NCBI GenBank assembly: GCA_963678705.1
Contig: OY783210.1
Coordinates: 21,391,331 to 21,455,330 of the forward strand
From: Panorpa germanica
Lineage: Eukaryota; Arthropoda; Insecta; Mecoptera; Panorpidae
Direction: 5' to 3'
Length of the DNA stretch: 64,000 nucleotides
Shown: one piece after another, positions 36,078 to 48,300 of the stretch
Position numbering within the stretch: position 1 is the stretch's first letter
Layout of the letters: each line of letters opens with the position of its first letter
Position numbers and translations under genes: made by a program
The notes under the pieces: model-generated
What the model saw: the letters and a program-made list of their open reading frames with translations, nothing else
What the model was told of the DNA's origin: nothing
Database searches by the model: none

Positions 36078-38307
36078 ATGTCATTAATAATAAAAATAAC
36101 TATGAGTAAATCGATAAATGAGAACATCCAACGTGTGGAAAATCTTGAAGAGGATAATGCTATATCAAATGGAAACTGCAACAAAACTGAAGTGGAGAAA
36201 ATGCAAAATGACGAGAGCAATGGAAACATAGAAATTGCAGAACCAACACCGTCCACTAGTCAGGCTGAAGGACATCAATGTGAAAATAATATAAAGAAAA
36301 GTAATTCGAATTCAAAACTATCTCTGATTACTAAACGAAATACTCACTGTAAATCACACAGCAATGGCACTAAAGCAAATGTAGATAATTTGTCATCTTC
36401 TGCCGCAAATGCTAAAAAGAAAGGTCATAATTGGGTCTTAAAATTTAATTGCGCTAAATTGAAGCCAAAATCAAACACAAAATCAGCTCGAGTTATGAAT
36501 AATGATACATGTATCTGTACAGGATACAGAAAAGTTGATGACACAAATTTAAATAGTTTAAAAAATGTGCCCAAAAGGACTTTAACAAATGAAAATGCTT
36601 CTTGTTCAACAACAGAAATTTACTCCAGTTCGAATCCAGTACCTCCTTTAAATGCAGATGCTTTTGTAACCGATGATCTACAAAATCAATTAGGGTTCAA
36701 TCCACCTTTAGAAGCCTCTGCAGGTCCAGTGGTGGAATCATTGAGATCTTCTAATGAATGTTTAGGAAATTTTGAACTTTCTGGGCCTCTTTTTAGACCA
36801 ATTGTTTTCTTTTCAATTCCTCCACTAATCGATTTAGCGAAGTAAGTTCTTACAAAATATGTATTGACAATCTTGAAACTGTTTTATTCCATTACTACTT
36901 GGTTATAGATTTAATCCGGATGATTATCCAACTGAAGACATCGAAGAACGTGCGCGTTACCAACGAGCTATTGAAATAGCCGAGGGAATAGATCCTCCAC
37001 CAGGTTGGTTCAAATATTTTTTATTAAATTTTAGTAGCAAAATAATAATATTAAAATTAAAATAGTAAAATTCTTCTTAAAATGAGTGTAATATTATTTA
37101 AATATGCCAATATGATAGTAAATTAATGCTTATTAGTTTGTAATATCAACACAGGTTTTCGGCCAAACGCTTCTACTAGTAATGCCTCCTCCATATCTTC
37201 TACACCGTTAACAGAATCACCTGTTGCACCAATGTCACCGCAATGGTCCTTGGAAGCTCGACAATGGCAGCTACTGTGTCCTAATGATATTAATGTAGAC
37301 TCATTGAAAGCTATTATTAGTCAACATTTATCAGTTCCGAATGATACTCCACGAGTGCACACGCAGGTATTTAATTATCGCGAATCGTAACTCATGTAGA
37401 TAACTCTTGGAACTATGAATAATGCTTACATAAGTAGGGTATACTATTTGTAATGAATACGGATACAATACTGATTAGTAGTAATGGTATTTTAAATTAA
37501 CTAAATTTAATTTAACTATTGTAGGTCGACTATATACATTGTTTAGTTCCTGACCTGAAGCAAATAACAGCTTGTGGCTTTTATTGGGGCAAGATGGATA
37601 GATACGAAGCAGAAACGTTGTTAGAAGGAAAACCTGAAGGTATTAACATATTTATGCATTATATTAAATGACATGTCTGAGTTAAAATCTAATATTAGCT
37701 TAATATTATTTTATCAGGGTGTATTTTGATCTATGTGTAGATGTAAACACTGTCTTATAGTAATAGTGGCTACATCAGTGAATAATACATTTTAAAATAT
37801 TAAAATTATTCTTTGTTTTATAGGTACCTTTCTGTTAAGAGATTCGGCTCAAGAAGAATATTTATTCTCCGTATCTTTTCGAAAATATGGACGTAGCTTG
37901 CACGCTAGAATCGAACAATTTAATCATAAATTCAGTTTTGATTCACATGATCCAGGTGTATTTTCATCTACAAGTGTGACAGGCTTATTGGAACATTATA
38001 AGGTACAAACAAAAAATCTCATTTTAGAAAGCTTTTAAATATAAAATAAATTCTAATCTAGTATACTCTGTTTCAGGATCCATCATGCGTTATGTTTTTT
38101 GAGCCCATGCTCACAGTTCCTTTAAATCGATCATTTTCTTTCTCGCTGCAACAAATTTGTCGTTCTGTAATAGTGAGCTACACAACATATGACGGAATTT
38201 CAAATTTAGATCTCCCCAGAACGTTGCGGTCTTATCTTAGGGAATATCACTACAGACAAAGAGTTCGTGTAAAGAAATTTGAAGAAGGCCAGTCTTGTTT
38301 AAGTTAG
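36078..38307 (+). CDS. Suppressor of cytokine signalling, SOCS4/5 (Socs36E) type
   Basis: Exons 36078-36841, 36909-37003, 37155-37366, 37525-37639, 37824-38002 and 38077-38307 give 531 residues, or 522 if the second methionine (MSKSINEN, 36105) is used. The long disordered N-terminus contains the SOCS4/5-type block [20 protein letters not shown]. The SH2 domain (about 375-475) has [19 protein letters not shown] with phosphotyrosine-binding Arg about 401. A complete SOCS box follows: BC-box SLQQICRSV and Cul5-box-like [11 protein letters not shown]. It is expected to adapt phosphotyrosine proteins to an Elongin B/C-Cullin 5 ligase and damp JAK/STAT or EGFR signalling. Confidence 0.92.
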
Positions 38308-39480
38308 CAAAATGTGTTTATTATATTTGATGCACAATCATAATTAGTACTCTTATATTATTATAATTATTTTTAATTATTGTTAATATTTTATAAAGTA
38401 ATTATATTCTATTAACTTCTTAGGCCATTATAGTGCTATATATATTTGGGAAGAAGATAATTACTAACAAGAACAATGACTTATGTGTACAGTGTAATGC
38501 ATTAAAACACTGTATTTTGTCTATTGTTAGAGGTATTCATAATATTTATTATTTCAAGTGATCTGATATACTTATTATAGCAAATGTTACATATTTCAAA
38601 ATCTATTGCTAAAAGATATTTTACTCAAATTAGGTATTTTTAAAGGGCCTTTACATTAAATAGGGCTGCTTTAATTACATATGATAAAAATAATTCTACA
38701 TAAAAATATTTATTAGAGATTAATCAAAATTTTGATTCTATAAAATATATGGTAAAATTATATTTAAAATTGTTTAATGTTTAAATCTTTTAAAAAAGTT
38801 AACTGTATATAATATCAAAGAAACAATTAATATAAATAAATTAAATTTGTGTATTATCTATCACCTACAAATTCGTATTTCAATAACTGCTCTTTAAGTA
38901 TTACCAAAAACTTGTTATATTAATGAATTTCGTATTTTCTTTAAGATTTTGCTAATAGAAGCATATTATATATTATGAATATCATATATTTTGAAAATAA
39001 GTTCAGTTACTTTTCATAAATAAAAAGAGATAGATAATCATAATTATAATTAATACTTTTAAATTATATTATATATTAAAAACATCATAAAGAAAATGAT
39101 TTTTGCAAATTTTACTCTAAAATTTGTCTGTTTGTTTTTTGTTTTCCTTACATACCTCAAAAAATGTGACAATTGATGTCCATTATTTTTACAATGTATG
39201 TAGTGCCATACGGACATATTAATTGAGACATTTAATTGAGTGCATCAACTTTCAATAATTATTAGCAGTTTATTATATATTATTTTATTTTATGTCTCGT
39301 ATAGATATGTATGGATATGTATTTATATACATATAGATATATATATTTATATATATATAGGTATGTATGTATGTATGTATCGTCGGTTTGAGCTTTAAAA
39401 TAAACATAATACTAATATTATAATTGTATGTGAATTGATATACATATATAAAACAAATTAAAATGTTTTATTTATGATTT
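38308..39480. other. 3' flank of the SOCS gene
   Basis: Long AT-rich 3' UTR/intergenic sequence without coding frames. 39300-39385 is a low-complexity (TATG/TATA)n run including a short GTAT microsatellite near 39361. Nothing else was recognised. Confidence 0.5.
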
Positions 39481-39527
39481 GTTAGCGAGAAGAGGAACCA
39501 ATCAGAGTGGTTACGCTTCTATAACAC

Positions 39528-39855
39528 AGGTGGCAGAAGTTTTTATCCTAGATCATAACCCTTTAATCATTAGTTTATGTTTTATAATATAGATGGCGAT
39601 AGTTGTATATCCCAGATCATAACCATTTACTCAATAGTTTATATTTTATAATATAGATGGCGATAGTTATCTATCCTGGATCACAACCCTTTAATCATTA
39701 GTTTATGTTTTATAATATAGATGGCGATAGTTATCTATCCTGGATCACAACCCTTTAATCATTAGTTTATGTTTTATAATATAGATGGCAACATCTTAGG
39801 TCGTAACCCTTTTGAAATTTAGTTCCGATTTCGCAAAATAGATGGCGGTAGTTGT
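39528..39855. repeat. 64-bp minisatellite, about five units
   Basis: The word ATAGATGGCGATAGTT and its context recur with the AGATGG anchor at 39591, 39655, 39719 and 39783, a spacing of exactly 64; degenerate edge units anchor at 39528 and 39840. The units ending near 39719 and 39783 are almost identical (CTATCCTGGATCACAACCC, then TTTAATCATTAGTTTATG). It is non-coding tandem repetition directly left of the hairpin cluster. Confidence 0.9.
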
Positions 39856-39992
39856 TCAAAAATTAGCAAAATTACAGTATATATACAATGTTGCAATGGA
39901 TATTTCCTCAGTGTAGCGTTAGAGCTACTCGAGTAAAGGTCAGGGTAGGCGTCGCATTTTTTTTTTTTTTTGCGTATCAATTAAGTATGTCA

Positions 39993-40244
39993 ATTAAAAT
40001 TGTAAAGCCTAACGGCTTTACAATTTTAATGTAGTCGCCGAAGGCGACTACATTGCAGCCTTCGGCTGCAATGGCAATCGCGAAGCGATTGCCAAAATGT
40101 TATTACATAGCATCCGAAGGATGCTATGGCAAACGCGAAGCGTTTGCCTAATGCCCGCGCAGCGGGCAGATGCCTCCGGCATCCATAATATATAGTATAT
40201 GTATAGGCCTACCTTCGGTAGGCCTATACATATACTATATATTA
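39993..40244. repeat. Array of nine consecutive perfect hairpins
   Basis: Stem+loop+stem, each arm perfectly complementary: 39993-40030 (17+4+17), 40029-40053 (11+3+11), 40051-40073 (10+3+10), 40072-40094 (10+3+10), 40106-40128 (10+3+10), 40128-40148 (9+3+9), 40152-40168 (7+3+7), 40169-40183 (6+3+6), 40186-40244 (28+3+28). Neighbours abut or share 1-3 bases, leaving only about 16 bases unpaired between hairpins. Loops are GAA (4 times), TTC (2), TAAC, GCA and TCC. Most arms are GC-rich in a very AT-rich setting. A T-run of about 15 (39957-39971) lies just upstream. There is no coding potential. The pattern resembles hairpin/palindrome clusters of some algal and fungal organelle genomes, but its identity is unknown. 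Confidence 0.9.
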
Positions 40245-40344
40245 ATATCGTCTAACAATATTGATTTGTCTATATGACTTCTATAATGTATATATATATA
40301 CTTATGTAAAGGAAACTATATTCAAATATAAGTTTTTTTCTTTT

Positions 40345-40560
40345 CTAGCAACCGAGCCCCGTGGCTCACAGCTAGCGTCGTTGCCTCGTATCCGTGCGGC
40401 CCAGGGATCGTATCCCGGCCGGATCCATATAAACTAAAAAAAAAACTGCTGCGACCCCCCCCCACCGAACCCCAGCGTACACACCGACCCACACCCCCCG
40501 CCATGCCCTGGCACTGCGACTATACGGAACCGTGCAAAAATATACCCGGCGAAAATAATA
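40345..40560 (+). mobile_element. tRNA-derived SINE
   Basis: The head looks tRNA-derived: an A-box-like TGGCTCACAGCTAG (40362-40375) and a B-box-like GATCGTATC within GGGATCGTATCCCGG (40404-40418), about 30 bases apart (43 start to start) as in a tRNA promoter. An A-rich stretch (40433-40445) and a C-rich body with a run of nine C follow. GC content is far above the surroundings. The 3' boundary is uncertain. The open frames here are chance. Confidence 0.65.
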
Positions 40561-41107
40561 TTAAAAAATCTATGACAACCTTTTGCAATTTTTTTTAATA
40601 AATTTTTTTTTTTTTTTTAATTTTTTTTATTACATTTAAATTTTTTATGTACATAAACTTTTTATAAACTTACAATTTTTTTATATTCATTTTTTTTATA
40701 TATATTATAAATACATAGGCAAAACATTTATAAACTAAACTTTATTTATTTAGAAACTTGTATATTTCAATGTTCCGAAGAAACAACGAAGATTCCGATG
40801 TCAGTCCACTGAAATTAAAAAAAAAATTCTAATCAACATGTGTTCTATTTGCTATTCGAAGTTTTTGTCAGTAGCTAGTCTTAATATTTTTCATTGAAAA
40901 AATATTGACTGACACAAAGATATTGAGTAAATGTTTCATTACTTTTTAACATGCTAATAGTATGAATTGAGTGTGGGGTGAATCAAATATATTATATTAT
41001 AAAAGGAACATACTTGTATGAATTATGTAATATAAATGGTTCATTATTCTAAAATATCTGTTTCATCTGGCATAAAAGCAATAGAAATAGCTAGTCAGAC
41101 TAAGGAG

Positions 41108-41535
41108 GCTCTCACACTGGAACCGTGTAGTTGAAACCTCCAACATTTCAGTAGGGTGATCGCATAAGTACATTACTTACGAGAGGAGTTTCTACTTTAA
41201 TGTTTATCAATACACCACTGAAGTATGAAGTACCGTAGAAATATGTATTTCATTCGTACGTATATCAAAGTACCGCATTACGTTTTACTCGCAGTTGAAT
41301 ATATCTGAGCATTCTTGCAAACATACAACTTCGTACATCACGTGGGCGGACAACAGACAGTGGATTTGGATTGGACACATTTTTATTATCTACAGTACAG
41401 TGATGTATTGATAAACATTTAAGTAAAAGATTCATCTCATAGTAAAGTGTACTAATGCGTAACAACTGAAATACACCTCACTGAAAGAAGAGTCGGCATT
41501 GCATGTAGTCGGTTGCAGTGTGAGAACAGCTTAAG
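41108..41535. mobile_element. MITE-like foldback element, copy 1
   Basis: The ends are inverted repeats: CTCTCACACTGGAACCG at the left and CGGTTGCAGTGTGAGAA at the right. Inside, TACTTTAATGTTTATCAAT (41190s) is mirrored by ATTGATAAACATTTAAGTA (about 41408). There is no transposase frame, so the element is non-autonomous. A further CTCACACTG end begins at 41549, suggesting nested or adjacent copies. Confidence 0.7.
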
Positions 41536-44500
41536 GTCGGTCTCACACTGTAGTCTACTACATGCGACGATGGCTATATTTTGAAGCAGGCTTATTCGAG
41601 TTGTTTCGCATTAGTAAACTGTTTCACGGGATGACCTTTAATATTTACGAATACATAACTGTATATTTGTACTCTAATGTCAGCCCTGTATTGCTTTTAC
41701 CACTCACCGTTTCGCCCATATCAAATAATAAACGCAACGATGTCATTGACGTAGATGCATGATCCAACATTGTTGTGATCTATGCAACATGAAGTACATC
41801 TTCTCACGGCACTTTGATATCCAGACGTAAGAAATACATACAGTAGTATATTAACAGACATGTTAGGCACAGAGGTTTATTATAATATTCATTTCACCCC
41901 ACTTAAGAACACAGCAAACTGTTAGACAGAATAAATCACTCAAATATACATTTTACATCTGGCTAAATTATAAGACAGTCTATTGAAAATACACAGACGT
42001 AAGCTAGACAAATTATATATGGTCCTCTCACATTTGCTACTATATCAGTAGAGTGTAGATGCATTAGTACTTTAATGTTTATCAATATACCACTGTTGTG
42101 AAATAATCATCAGTTCTTACGTCTGTGATTATATTACAACAGGAATGTATTGATAAACATTAAAAAATCTTCATCTTCATTATGATAAAGTATACTAATG
42201 CGAACATTCCAAATACCATACTGAAAACGACGAAGTCCCAAGTAATCGATGGCAGTGTGAGAGCAGCCTTAGACTATTCATTCAATATTATTTTTACATA
42301 TCCAAATACATGCAATACATAACAGACTTAAAATACAGGGGCCCGGGGAACGAATAGGCATAGAACAGAAATATATAATAATTAATTTTGCCTGAAGTTA
42401 TTTTCTTCTAAAATGCTACAGATACTTTACAATCGTTTAACACGGAAATAAAAATGGACTAAAAATAGAAGGGACATATTAAGAAATAGGGGAGGAAGCA
42501 TCTCACATTCATCCCTCTATTCACACAAGATTTTAACTATTAAAATGATGTAGGGCGTAGTAAAGTTAGTACACTTCATCAGAAGAAGTTATTCTATTTT
42601 AATGTTTATCAATACACCACTGCGTCAAAAGAAGTATCTATTTCATTCGTTCATGATTATAAAATGGTTCATTTGTACGTAGATCAGAATACTGCCTTCT
42701 TTTAATACGGGTCAGCTGCACGTACAACATAAAACATACAATATCCTGCATAAAGGGAAGGCAGCACTTTGTACTACATACGTATGAGCCATAAAATAAA
42801 CGGCAGTATAAAACACACACTTCTAATGGCACTGACTATTGAACTACAGAACACTACAAAAAAAAAAATATCAAAGAAATTATCACAGTGGGCAAAGAGG
42901 CTATTATCCAGAGGCGGATTCACTAAATCAGTCTTTAACAAAATTACGCTGCATAGAATTTACATTTACTAGTTTAATAATGAAAGGGTTCAAAATACTT
43001 TGAAGAATAATAACTGGTAAAAATGCATAACCAAAATATATCTGTGTACTAAAGTTAATTTTTAATTATAACAACTACGGGACCTGAAAATTTAAAAGTG
43101 CCACGGGCCTATGATTTGGAAGCGTAGACGGACCTGTTCTTTTATAAATACACATGGGACAACATCTACAAGAGTCAATATTAACCTGTCTTTCGAAACG
43201 GAGCCACACAAAACAAACAAAGTTATATAATATATTAGGACACCAACCTTTTAAAGATGTTATGTACTTCGAAGCACACCAGGAGGAAGGAACTGTAGGC
43301 TGCATACACACTGCATGCTCCAATGACATCACCGAGACTGCAACGCGAAGAAAATGTCACATTAACACATATATACACATTGCACTGACACAAATATAAG
43401 CAATAAAAAGTTATTTTAATTTTCAATTAATTTATAATGCAAAATTTTTATTAGCTTTTACTTTTATCACTAATTAAAAGCGTAGTGCGCCATTTTTCTT
43501 TTTACAGGGACACAAAATTATACACCAAAAAAAAATGCATTTTATTTGTTGAAATGCAAACTAATTTAAGAAGAAAATTTTTTATAAGTTAACGATTGTC
43601 TTAAATAATAGAAAATTAATAATTTCACTTATTTTAAATAAATAGAAATATTTTATCACAATTATAAATGCAATATATAATGCATTAGAAAATTTATCGC
43701 GTCCATTCGATACAGCCACAAACCACAGATACAGCATACTCGGCAATACTCGATATCAAAGCAATCAAAGATAATATCTCGGCATATCTCGGTATGAGTT
43801 CAACTTGTTTAAGATTCAACTTGTTTGTTCAAGAAAAGATAAATATTACTTGAATAGGTGTTCGTTTCACAAATGAAATGTATGTGACTGTAAAACGAGA
43901 CCAGATATTATTCATTTTCTGTTGAACAAGCTATGTCGAAAATTAAATGAATGAAAGAGATGAAAAAAAATGATAAAGAGAGAGTTAACCAACAACAGTG
44001 GTTTCTAACCTTTTTAGAAAGAACACTTTTAATTTAAAATAAATTTGTGTACCATGTATAATTTAATTTACCACATTAATATTATGGTATATCGAAATAT
44101 TTCTAGACACATTAACCAACTTATCTGACAGGTAAAGTAATATAGATAATTAATTTATTTAAGTATATGAGACTTAAGATATCTAATTACGTAAACTCGA
44201 ACTATGTATATACAGATGTATCATATCAATCTACGGTAAGTATATAAAAGCTTTGGGTTAGTCTGCAAAACAAATTATATAATTAAGTAAAAATTCGTAG
44301 TTTTATTATCTCACGGCATAAAGGTTACAAGCCACTGAAGTATTTCTCTTCACATTGAATTAAAAGTTGTGACATATACGTACCAGAGATAAGTACCAGG
44401 GATTCTGCAGAGCAAAATGGAATTTTGGTTTCTCAATGCGTTCCTCAGTGTTCCTGTATACCCTGCTAAACAAAATAAATATAAATAATTATTATATTAT

Positions 44501-45395
44501 ATTACGAGTTAGTTTGATGAAAATAATATACATTATATTAAATAGCATATTTTAATTAAATTATATAAATCTCATGTTTAAAACGTATTTCATATACCCC
44601 CACAATATATTAAGCAAACGACCAATTATGTATTTTTAAGATAAAAATATATTATATTTAAAATTACTTTATATGTAAATCTTTAGCGTAGTTAATGAAA
44701 TTAACTTATAAGTGTGTACAGCATAATAAATTTTTATATATAGAAATCAAATCTGTGTTTTATTTATTATATAAACATAAACAAAAATTAATTGTATCAC
44801 ATTATTGTTTTTATCAGTTATACAAAAATATATTTGAACTTACAAACCTAAAATGTAATTGTTTATTAGAACAATGATTATTAAAACAAAAAATTCTAAT
44901 TTCATGATTTAAATTAAATATTAATACAAAATATAAAGTATATTGTTTAACCATATCTTATTTTTAGTATCACGAATGTTTCACATTTAAAACTTTTTAA
45001 ACAAATTAGTTTGTTTTTTTTTTGAGAAAATTACAAAAATATATTAAAATATATTTCATATATTAATTACCCTTAGGTATATTTCTTAAAATTAATATTG
45101 TTAGAACATTTTAATTTCATAAATATTATGAATTTTAAATTATTTCATAAAGTTCACCTTCACCATAAACAAAATATAAACGTAAAAAACGTCTGACCGT
45201 CTGAACAAATAAAAAACCATGAAAATAAATTATGTACTCTAAAAATAATATAAAGAAAAATATTTCCTCTTCAAAATATACTCCCTTAATTTAAAATAAA
45301 AAAAATCCATATGTAGAAAACAGCTGTAGAAGTGTCCTTAAGAAAACCGATGTTATCGTACCACCGTACCCCCCGTACCCCGTTCCGTTTCATAT
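41536..45395. other. Gene-free block with repeat fragments
   Basis: Apart from the foldback elements, this holds a reversed copy of the GTGGGGTGAAA word at about 41880-41905 and AT-rich sequence with no spliced coding pattern. The longest frames (42769-42972, 43154-43399) show no family and no conservation clue. 43430-45340 appears empty; the last few hundred bases are probably the otu 3' UTR. Confidence 0.5.
42023..42271. mobile_element. MITE-like foldback element, copy 2
   Basis: Left end CTCTCACATTTG, right end GGCAGTGTGAGAGCAGCC. Internal TACTTTAATGTTTATCAAT (about 42070) is opposed by ATTGATAAACATTAAAAAA (about 42150). It belongs to the same family as copy 1. A third, left-part-only copy lies at about 42503-42650 (ATCTCACATTC, TTTAATGTTTATCAATACAC). 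Confidence 0.65.
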
Positions 45396-48300
45396 TTATT
45401 GTGAGATGTTCGAATTATTCGAGATGAATGATTGATTTTGTGGTGGTGGTACAATTGGTCCATAATTAGAAGTAGAAATCTGACCATTATTGTTGTACCC
45501 CGGAACAGCAGAAGGTGACGTAGGTATTTGACTGTTGTAAATATAAGAACTTGCAGGAGCCTGATACCACACTGGATTTTGGTAATATCCCGCATTAGCC
45601 GTTGTTACTGCTACAGAAGTTGTTGGATTTGGTTGTTGATACATAATTGGCGTATAGGCATGAGGCTCTGGAACGTTGTAACCTTCTACTGCATTTTCAC
45701 AAGCCTGGGGCAACACGTTATAAGGCATCCCCATATATGGGGCTACGTAGTAATTCGTAGCACTTTCTGCATCCACCGGGTAGCACGGAACCATCGGTCC
45801 GTACATACCTAAAAGATAAAAGATACACAATCCCGAATCAATGTCGAATCAGATTCTATATTTATGTTAATACGTATAAAATTTTTTAATACCTGGCACT
45901 GGAGCATACGACATCACGTATGGTTGCGGAGGAGGTTCAGTTAATGTTGGTGGATTTTGAGTGCCTCTTGGTGGAATTGGAGATGAAGACAATGTTCGTT
46001 CTGTAATTTCCGATGTAGTTGTCGATACATTCGAAGCAGAACTCTTATTGTTGTTGTTATGGCCATGACGAGATTTACCTTTAAATTTCACTAGAATTAA
46101 TTTTATTTTCTACACATTATTTATTACTGGCTATTCATAATATAATAATTTTTACGTTGCTCTGATTACACAATTTACCTGAGTTTTTTTCATCATTTTT
46201 CTTGAATCTAGGCCCTAAAGTACCACGTTTGTTATCCTTTGCATTTGTTGTTGAGATATTGCTTTCAGTCACAGGAGTTTCACTCTTCAACTGAGTTTGA
46301 AAATCTAAAGCCAACTGATCAATATTTGGACCAGTTGTTTGTGGATGAATTGGTATTCCGTTATCTTCTGTTACCACTCCAGAGTTTTGATCATGTCCAT
46401 ATTGTGGATACGGTAAGAAGGACATGCGAAAATATTCAAGCCCAAGATTATAAAAAAATCGCAAAGAAGCTACGTCTAAAAAGAAACAGTGTCAATTAAC
46501 AATCAATTAATTATGGCTCATTTGCGATAATGTCTGTACTCTTACCTCCATATGGCAAATCGGCACCATTTGGATATATACTTTTTGGTGCAGAAAAATT
46601 AATAGGATATTGTGAACGAGTATTAATATCCCGTACGTTATGAGGGGCTAGAGAGGCACCTATTTGCGGTGCTGGAGGCACCATATAAGCATAACTTGGC
46701 CCAATGTTTCCATAAGACGGTACTGGACCTATTGGTGTTCCTAGAGAATAATTTTGATTAAAATTATCCACAACAGGTGGCGTTGCAGATTGTTCGTGTG
46801 CTGTGCTTGTGGGATAACTTCCGGAATTAGTGTAGGTGGTTGGCGAATTCGAATAAGTTTGCGTGTAACTCAGAGGCGCACTGGAATAACTTGGTGAAGT
46901 GGGATATGCCACTGTAACAGCACTATTGTAATTAGCTGAGTATGGATTATACTGATACATGTACCCTAAGTTGTTAACATTTGTAACTGGTGTCTGAATG
47001 TTAGAATCATTGTTGTAGCTTAATGGTTGATTAGAGAAAACTGATTCAATAGTTAGATCAATGTTAGCTGGTTTCGGCTGCGACGGTTGACCATCATTGC
47101 ACTGCTGATTTTGATTATCAAGGACAACAGACACAGGCATGGCAACGATATCCACTCGATTTTCTGCATAATTTTGATATGGTGATGTTAACGCATGAAG
47201 TGGATTATTTATGAAATCTACATCGTTTCCATTGCTATCAGAGGTAATTGACAATTTTTCATTTGATTCATTTTTTAATCCACGACTTTGTGAATATCGT
47301 TTAGATTTGTCATTATTCACAGATTCCTTCTCTTTGCGTGTCTTATACAAACGAGTTTTCTTAAATTTAGCCGCTGTAATTTAAAAGTATATCTTATAAT
47401 ATTTTTTATAATTGTTTAGTACAGGTAAATTATTTGGCTTACTTCCATAATCAGCAAGAGTTAAAAGTCTATTTCCTTGTAAACTAGATGCCAAATTTCT
47501 ATAATGACGGTATGGTAATGCCCAAGGCTTAGCTTGTCCTAGCGGAAGTGGTTGTAGAAATTCGCGGGGCACTGTTTTTTTCTCTCCTAATTCCTCTACG
47601 AATACCAAGCAAGGAGCGCCTCTCTTATCAGAAGACATTTCTTGTATGTGACAATGATACCTACAAAAAGTTTATACATATTACATGCATACAGACTCCT
47701 GTTACAATTTAAAGGAAAAAACAACGTCATATACATATTTACCAGGTAGCTTGACAATCTGTTAGCTTCACTAAGCACTTCACACCGACCTGCAAAGCTG
47801 TACCTCCATTGTACCAAGTACCATAACGTTGTTCTAAAATACAATATAATAATTATGAATTAAATACATAGTATATATTAATTTATGTTATTTTGTTAAA
47901 GCAATAAATACCTCGCCTAATTTCATTCCATGTATCAAATTCAATATTTCTGTATATATCTGGATCCAGGGCTTTCGCTACTTTATAAGGAAATGGTGTT
48001 AAATTTTCATTCAACATTTGCTTTACACAAGATATATTTGGATCGTTTGCACAAAAATCTGTTAAATCAAACAACTTTGCGACAAAATCAGGAAAACCAT
48101 TATTGTTGAAACTATTATCTTCATTATTATTGTTGGTTTCATTTAAATCATTTTCTGTTTGTTCATTAATATTATTTACATCATTGTCATTAAAATAGTT
48201 AGTAATAATCGTTTTATAAGTATTCTTTAAATCAAAATTATCATCATGATTTATATTTTTTCCTTCGTAATAATTTGTAAAACTTGATTTATAATTGGCG

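Noticed and set aside
39993..40244. Interpreting the hairpin array as a CRISPR array or a transcription terminator series
   Set aside because: The repeats are not identical to each other, there are no spacers, and this is eukaryotic DNA.
40322..40504. 60-residue Gly-rich minus-strand frame
   Set aside because: Falls wholly within the SINE; GC-rich chance frame.
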